Of a stretch of DNA of 64,000 nt, positions 59,861 through 64,000 are shown piece by piece. Origin of the DNA: Fremontodendron californicum (Eukaryota; Streptophyta; Magnoliopsida; Malvales; Malvaceae); assembly GCA_030761205.1 (NCBI GenBank), contig JAULJL010000010.1, positions 32,626,022 through 32,690,021 of the forward strand. Reading direction: 5' to 3'. The position numbers and the translations under genes are program-made. A model generated the notes under the pieces. The model worked only from the letters and a program-made list of their open reading frames with translations. It was not told the origin of the DNA and did not search any database. Within the stretch, counting starts at the first letter, position 1. Each line of letters opens with the position of its first letter.

Positions 59861-60168
59861 CGCACCTACTTATTTCTGTCAATACAGTAGTGTAGTAGTA
59901 GTCTAGTAGACAGCTATGTTCCCATAAACATGTCGGACACTTACACCTGAGCTGAGTTACAGTACTAGTAACAATAACAGTACCAGTATTTTCTTTGTTT
60001 CACACGTTGTATAACTAAAATTTTGTTTCTCTTTCAGGTTCTCCAAATTCTGAAAACTCAGCTGAAAATTCTGCCGTCCTCCTCTTGTTCTCATCACATA
60101 GCACCATAATTGCTGTAGCCATATGTATGACTGTTCAGATTTTGTGGGTGTATCAAACACCATATTAG
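59473..60168 (+). CDS. GPI-anchored lipid-transfer-like protein (LTPG type)
   Basis: Predicted 151 aa from two exons (59473-59797 and 60038-60168). The signal peptide is at about residues 1-25 (MEMRLWACCFVTILVILANL). The eight-cysteine motif is complete at C32, C39, C53-C54, C67-x-C69, C97 and C106. A Ser/Asn-rich spacer is followed by a hydrophobic C-terminal tail (IIAVAICMTVQILWV), the pattern of a GPI-anchor signal. Proteins of this class sit on the outer face of the plasma membrane and bind lipids for cuticle or wall assembly. The single intron, just after the eight-cysteine domain, is the usual position for this class and holds an (AT)n run at about 59828-59857. Confidence 0.9.
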
Positions 60169-60418
60169 CTTCACTTTTGGCCCGGGGGAAAACTATGATA
60201 GATTCCAATTAGATCAATGTTGGAAGTTAATTAAGCTAATTCCTTTTAGTTTCTGTTTTGTTTTTGTTTTTTTTTTCCTCCGTTGAATGAAAGTGTATCT
60301 TATTTGAACTTGATAACGCAATTACAAGTATACAACCCTGAGTTCGTAAAAGATAGGAGTTACTAAATATATTCCAGGCAGCAACCCAATCCACCACCTT
60401 TGAAACTGAACTTGATAA
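60169..60418. other. 3' flank of the LTP-like gene up to the second Copia copy
   Basis: 3'-UTR and spacer. The five bases before the LTR are gataa (60414-60418); if the element is complete the same five should follow its right end beyond the window. Confidence 0.5.
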
Positions 60419-60929
60419 TGTTGTGCGGAAGCAAATCGAGATTACTAAAACCAATTTAAACACACTGAAATAACACAGATTTTTACGTGGTTCAGCAAGT
60501 GTGCTTACATCCACGGGAGGAGGAGCTTTAAGCTTTGTATTAATGGAGATGGAGTACAAACAAATACAGAATTCAAGGTGCTATGCTAGCACTGAACTCA
60601 CAACTCACACAATACCGAATTTACTCTATAAACACAGAGTAATTGCTTCAACTCTTTAGCTCTAACTCACACTCACTCATTTTTTCTCTCTTACTCTACA
60701 TGGCTATTTATAGCCAAAATATCAAGGTGTGAACATACATCAAGTGGCAGCCACCATAGCCACCATCCACCACCTATCTTGGTGTGAACACATTGCAAGT
60801 GGTGGCTAAAGTAGCCACCATCCATTTGCAAGTAGTAGCTTCCATTATTGGTGGTGCAAGTGGTAGCTTCCATTATTGGTGGTAAGCCACCTATGGTGAA
60901 TTTGAGCCATATTCAAGCCATATTCAACA
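60419..60929 (-). repeat. 3' LTR of Copia copy 2
   Basis: 511 bp, starts TGTTGTGCGG and ends TTCAACA. It has many substitutions and indels relative to the LTRs of copy 1, so it is a separate, older or diverged lineage. The inner repeats of gcaagtggtagc are fewer than in copy 1. Confidence 0.92.
60705..60712 (-). promoter_or_regulatory. TATA box in the LTR of copy 2
   Basis: TATAAATA on the minus strand at the same LTR position as in copy 1. In this 3' LTR it would point toward the LTP-like gene. Confidence 0.5.
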
Positions 60930-61079
60930 ATCTCCACCTTGGCGAGAATCCACAGAGAGAATTCACAGATCAGAGCTTCCTCCTTTCTCCTTCAGGTGTC
61001 ATATACACCATTACACACATCAGGGCACCTACTGCATTGGCATGATCCATCAATGCACTGAGCCTGAGTCAATTTTTCT

Positions 61080-62450
61080 GTCTATTCTAATCTCCTTCCC
61101 AAGAATTTTCTTAGCTTCTCCAAGATCCTTCATCTCGAACTCTGAGCTCAGTTGAGCCTTCAGCCTGTCGATCTCCACCTTGCCTTTTTCAGCAGATAGA
61201 CAAATGATCCATCTTGAAGTTTCCGGAAATAAACACAGTGATCAAATTGACTGTGTGTGTACTTTTCATCCTGTCATGAAACAGTCCAACCGTTTGTACA
61301 GCTGTCACGGGATTGTTTCAGACCATACAGTGACCGGTTCAACTTGCTTTTGTAGTCTTTGCGACCGGGGACTCCAAAACCATCTGGTTGAGTCATATAA
61401 ATTTCCTCCTCTAAGGAACCATGGAGGAATGCAGTTTTTACATCAAGTTGAACTAACTCTAGGTCATACTGTGCTACTAAAGCCAATAAGATCCGAATAG
61501 ATGCATGCTTAACAACAGGTGAAAATACCTCATTGTAGTCTATTCCTTCTTTTTGAGCCTAACCTTTGGCTACCAGTCTGGCTTTGTATCTGATGCTGTC
61601 TTTGCCGGTAGCACCCTCCTTTTTGGCAAAGACCCATTTGCACCCAATTGATCTTTTAAGTGTTGGAAGTGGAACCAACTTCCAAGTCTGATTCTGATGA
61701 AGTGATGTCATCTCTTCATCCATCGCCTCCTTCCACTGGGCATGCTCTGGGCTGTTTACAGCTTCTTTGTAATTGATCGGGACATCATCATCAATTACTG
61801 GAAGGGCGTATGCCACCATGTCTGTGTACCGAGCAGGTTTCCGAATATGTCTTTTCGGTCTGCTGGTGGCAACTGATTCAGGTTGCTGAAAGATTTCCGG
61901 TGATGACTCCTCCACTTCAGTTAAGGTGTCATCAGATTCTGGTTCAGATTCATCAGAATTTTGACCAGCATCTTCTGATTCAAACTCCACCTGCTTTAGA
62001 GAATCATGGTTCACATTCTCTCGAGTTGACAGTTTCAGCATTACAGATTCGTCAAAGGCAACATCTCGGCTTACGATGACTTTCTTTGACTCAGGGTTCC
62101 ATAGTCGGAATGCCTTTACTCCTTCACTAAAGCCCAAGAAGACAGCTTTCTTGGCTCTAGGATCCAGTTTTGATTCACTTACGTGAAAATATGCTGGGCA
62201 TCCGAAAATACGAAGCCGATCATAATCAGTGGCAGAATGTCCGGACCACACCTCTATGGGAGTTTTCCCATCAATTGCAGTGGAGGGTAGTCTGTTGATA
62301 ATGTGGGAGGCGTGCAATAAAGCCTCCGCCCAAAATGCTTTGCTCAAGCCCGACTGGGATAACATGCAGCGAACTTTATCAACCAAAGTTCGGTTTATCC
62401 TTTCTGCAACTCCATTCTGCTGGGGAGTGCCAGGAACAGTGACGTGTCGG
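61080..62450 (-). pseudogene. Copia pol remnant (integrase tail and partial reverse transcriptase), copy 2
   Basis: It begins with GTPQQNGVAERINRT and LVDKVRCMLSQSGLSKAFWA (integrase after the lost catalytic core), then KLDPRAKKAVFLGFSEGVK, an acidic linker, and reverse transcriptase blocks GCKWVFAKKEGATGKDS, YDLELVQLDVKTAFLHGSL and SLYGLKQSRDSC, ending with SQFDHCVYFRKLQDGSF. The YVDD box is missing. A TAG follows LVAKG and a frameshift follows YGLKQSRDSC. It is better preserved than copy 1 in the linker and in the first reverse-transcriptase block. Confidence 0.85.
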
Positions 62451-62451
62451 A

Positions 62452-63747
62452 TTATCCCATCATTCTGTGAGAGGCTGCTGCTCTGCCTGTCACAGTTTCT
62501 CTGTCAAGGAGATACAGATTTCCCTTCATATAACCCTTCATTGCTAAGAATGCTCCACGTACAACTCTCAGGACTCCATTCTGAATGGTCACCTTGTAAC
62601 CATTTGAGTCTAAGACCCCCAGTGATATGAGGTTCTTCTTGAGATCAGGGACATACCTTACATCTGTAAGTTGTCTGATTGTACCGTCATGCATTTTCAG
62701 TCGGATCGTTCCGATGCCTCTAGTGTGACAAGTATTGTCATTGCCCATAAGGACAATCCCTCCATCAAACTCCTTGAAGTTTGAGAACCACTTCTGGTTC
62801 GGACACATGTGGTAGGAACATCCGGAATCCAGAATCCATCGATTTGAAGAGTGTGTTGTTGTGGAAATCGTAAATGCAGAGTCTTCCTCTCCCTCAGATT
62901 CTTGAGCTACATTCACAGTCGACTTCTTCATGTTAGGACAGTTTTTCCTCCAGTGCCCTTTCTCATGGCAAAAGGCACACTCGTCCCTTGAAAGTCGTGT
63001 TCTTGATGATCACCTCTTTGAGCGGGATTTACCTCGCTTGTTTTCTCCTGCTCCTCGGTTGTTCGTCCTGCCTCTGTACACAGTTAAAGCTTCTGGTGCA
63101 GTATTCTGGTGATCATGCTGATCCTTTTTCCGATACTCATTATTCACCAGAGCATTACTAACATTAACATATTCTATATCATTTTTACCATATAACAGTG
63201 TAGTGGTTAAATGATCATAGCTATCAGGCAAGGAATTTAACAGAGTAAGAGCCTTATCTTCATCAGAGATATTTGCATCTAGATTTTCAAGATCAGCGAG
63301 GATTTTGTTAAAACTTACTAGATGCTCCTGCATGGTGATACCTTGCATATACTGGAAGCGGAACAGCTTTTTCTTCAGATAGAGTCTGTTCTCCATGCTT
63401 TTTGTCATGTACTTGTCCTCGAGTTGTTTCCAGAGAGTTTTTGCATTATTCTCTCTCATGACAAAGTACTTCTGGTCCTTGGCTAGGCATAACCGGATTG
63501 TGCCACAAGCCTGACGGTTGACAAACTTCCAGTCATCTTCAGAAATATCTCTGGGTCTGTCTTCCAGAGCGATATGTGAACCCTCTCGGAATAACAGATC
63601 CTGAACTTCGCACTGCCACATGCCAAAGTTGTTGGTGCCATCAAATTTCTCTACCTCGAACTTTGCAGTGGTCATCGAGTTCTTTCTGATGTAAGAACTT
63701 GATGGTGCGCTGCTGGTTGTTTCATGTGTCTCTAATGATTCTGCCAT
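62452..63747 (-). pseudogene. Copia gag-protease, copy 2, interrupted
   Basis: Homologous to the 431-codon ORF at 9719-11014, starting MAESLETHETTSSAP. It is interrupted by a TGA at about 63014-63012, where copy 1 reads a glycine codon just before the zinc knuckle. The knuckle and the protease signature WILDSGCSYHM follow in the downstream open part (62931-62452). The gag half (245 codons) remains open. Confidence 0.85.
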
Positions 63748-64000
63748 GGTAATAAAACAAAATTACCAACTCAGAGTTTTTCCGGTACCTGTATGGAAAA
63801 ACGGATGCCGCGGTTGAGTCCGGAATAGTCGAAATAGCCAGGAACGGGTCCAACTGTGTAAATTTTGGACACACGGTGAATATTCTGCGAATATTCAGCT
63901 GCAGGTGACTCGAAATAGACTCGGTTTAGCTCAACCGGCTCGGAAAAGTCTCAGAATAGTGTTCTGAAACGGCTCAAAAAATAGCCCGAAAAAGTTGGTC

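Larger units (their letters stand above)
60419..64000 (-). mobile_element. Copia-type LTR retrotransposon of the same family (copy 2, truncated by window edge)
   Basis: Same orientation and architecture as the 7747-12164 element: 3' LTR at 60419-60929, polypurine tract, partial reverse transcriptase, integrase tail, then gag, continuing into the leader at the right edge. It shares both internal deletions (integrase core and YVDD/RNase H) and the TAG after LVAKG with copy 1. It differs by point changes and small indels and by a stop in gag. It extends past 64000, so the 5' LTR and right target duplication are not seen. Confidence 0.95.

Noticed and set aside
1..64000. CRISPR arrays, bacterial operons, riboswitches and rRNA genes; tRNA genes
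   Set aside because: None seen. The only tRNA-like text is the Copia primer-binding site, which matches just the 3' end of initiator Met-tRNA. No spaced identical short repeats of CRISPR type occur; the tandem repeats found are of other kinds.

Overview
The window is nuclear DNA of a flowering plant, almost certainly a woody eudicot. Genes are split into many short exons by AT-rich introns with GT..AG borders, the spaces between them are AT-rich, and Copia, LINE, hAT and MITE debris lies among the genes. The proteins closely resemble rosid/Arabidopsis families; a Citrus-like source is my guess, not something the sequence proves.

Layout, left to right: (1) 1-7027, minus, the N-terminal three quarters of a vacuolar/lysosomal-type alpha-mannosidase (GH38) running off the left edge. 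(2) 7747-12164, a complete, very young, minus-oriented Copia-type LTR element with a defective coding region. (3) 13028-14385, a decayed Helitron-like fragment and an unidentified ORF. (4) 15.7-23.0 kb, plus, an NFRKB-like DEUBAD protein gene (882 aa, 9 coding exons, one GC-AG intron, one intronic hAT-type MITE). (5) 24252-29347, plus, a DUF3754 membrane protein gene (492 aa, 15 exons). (6) 31161-33296, minus, a UTP23-like rRNA-processing gene that is broken by an early stop and a frameshifting deletion. (7) 34259-35485, minus, a single-exon UPF0496 protein. (8) 36.9-39.7 kb, a decayed hAT transposon. (9) 40539-40865, plus, a small secreted Cys-rich protein with four C-x3-C motifs. (10) 41.4-41.9 kb, a five-copy tandem repeat, then a very AT-rich stretch. 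(11) 42.9-48.4 kb, a degenerate LINE whose reverse-transcriptase core is replaced by a non-coding insert of about 1.5 kb, followed at 48485-49348 by a 5'-truncated LINE of opposite orientation with a target duplication. (12) 52377-57956, plus, a KUP3-type potassium transporter (790 aa, 9 exons). (13) 59473-60168, plus, a GPI-anchored lipid-transfer-like protein. (14) 60419 to the right edge, a second copy of the same defective Copia family.

The host genes are functionally unrelated housekeeping or membrane genes; they do not form a pathway or cluster. The adjacency of the DUF3754 and UPF0496 genes matches Arabidopsis At3g19340/At3g19330 as I remember them. I see no evidence of a new multi-gene system. 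The most informative signals are the pair of Copia copies sharing the same inactivating lesions (mobilised in trans), the UTP23 pseudogene, the CX3C secreted protein and several structured repeats.
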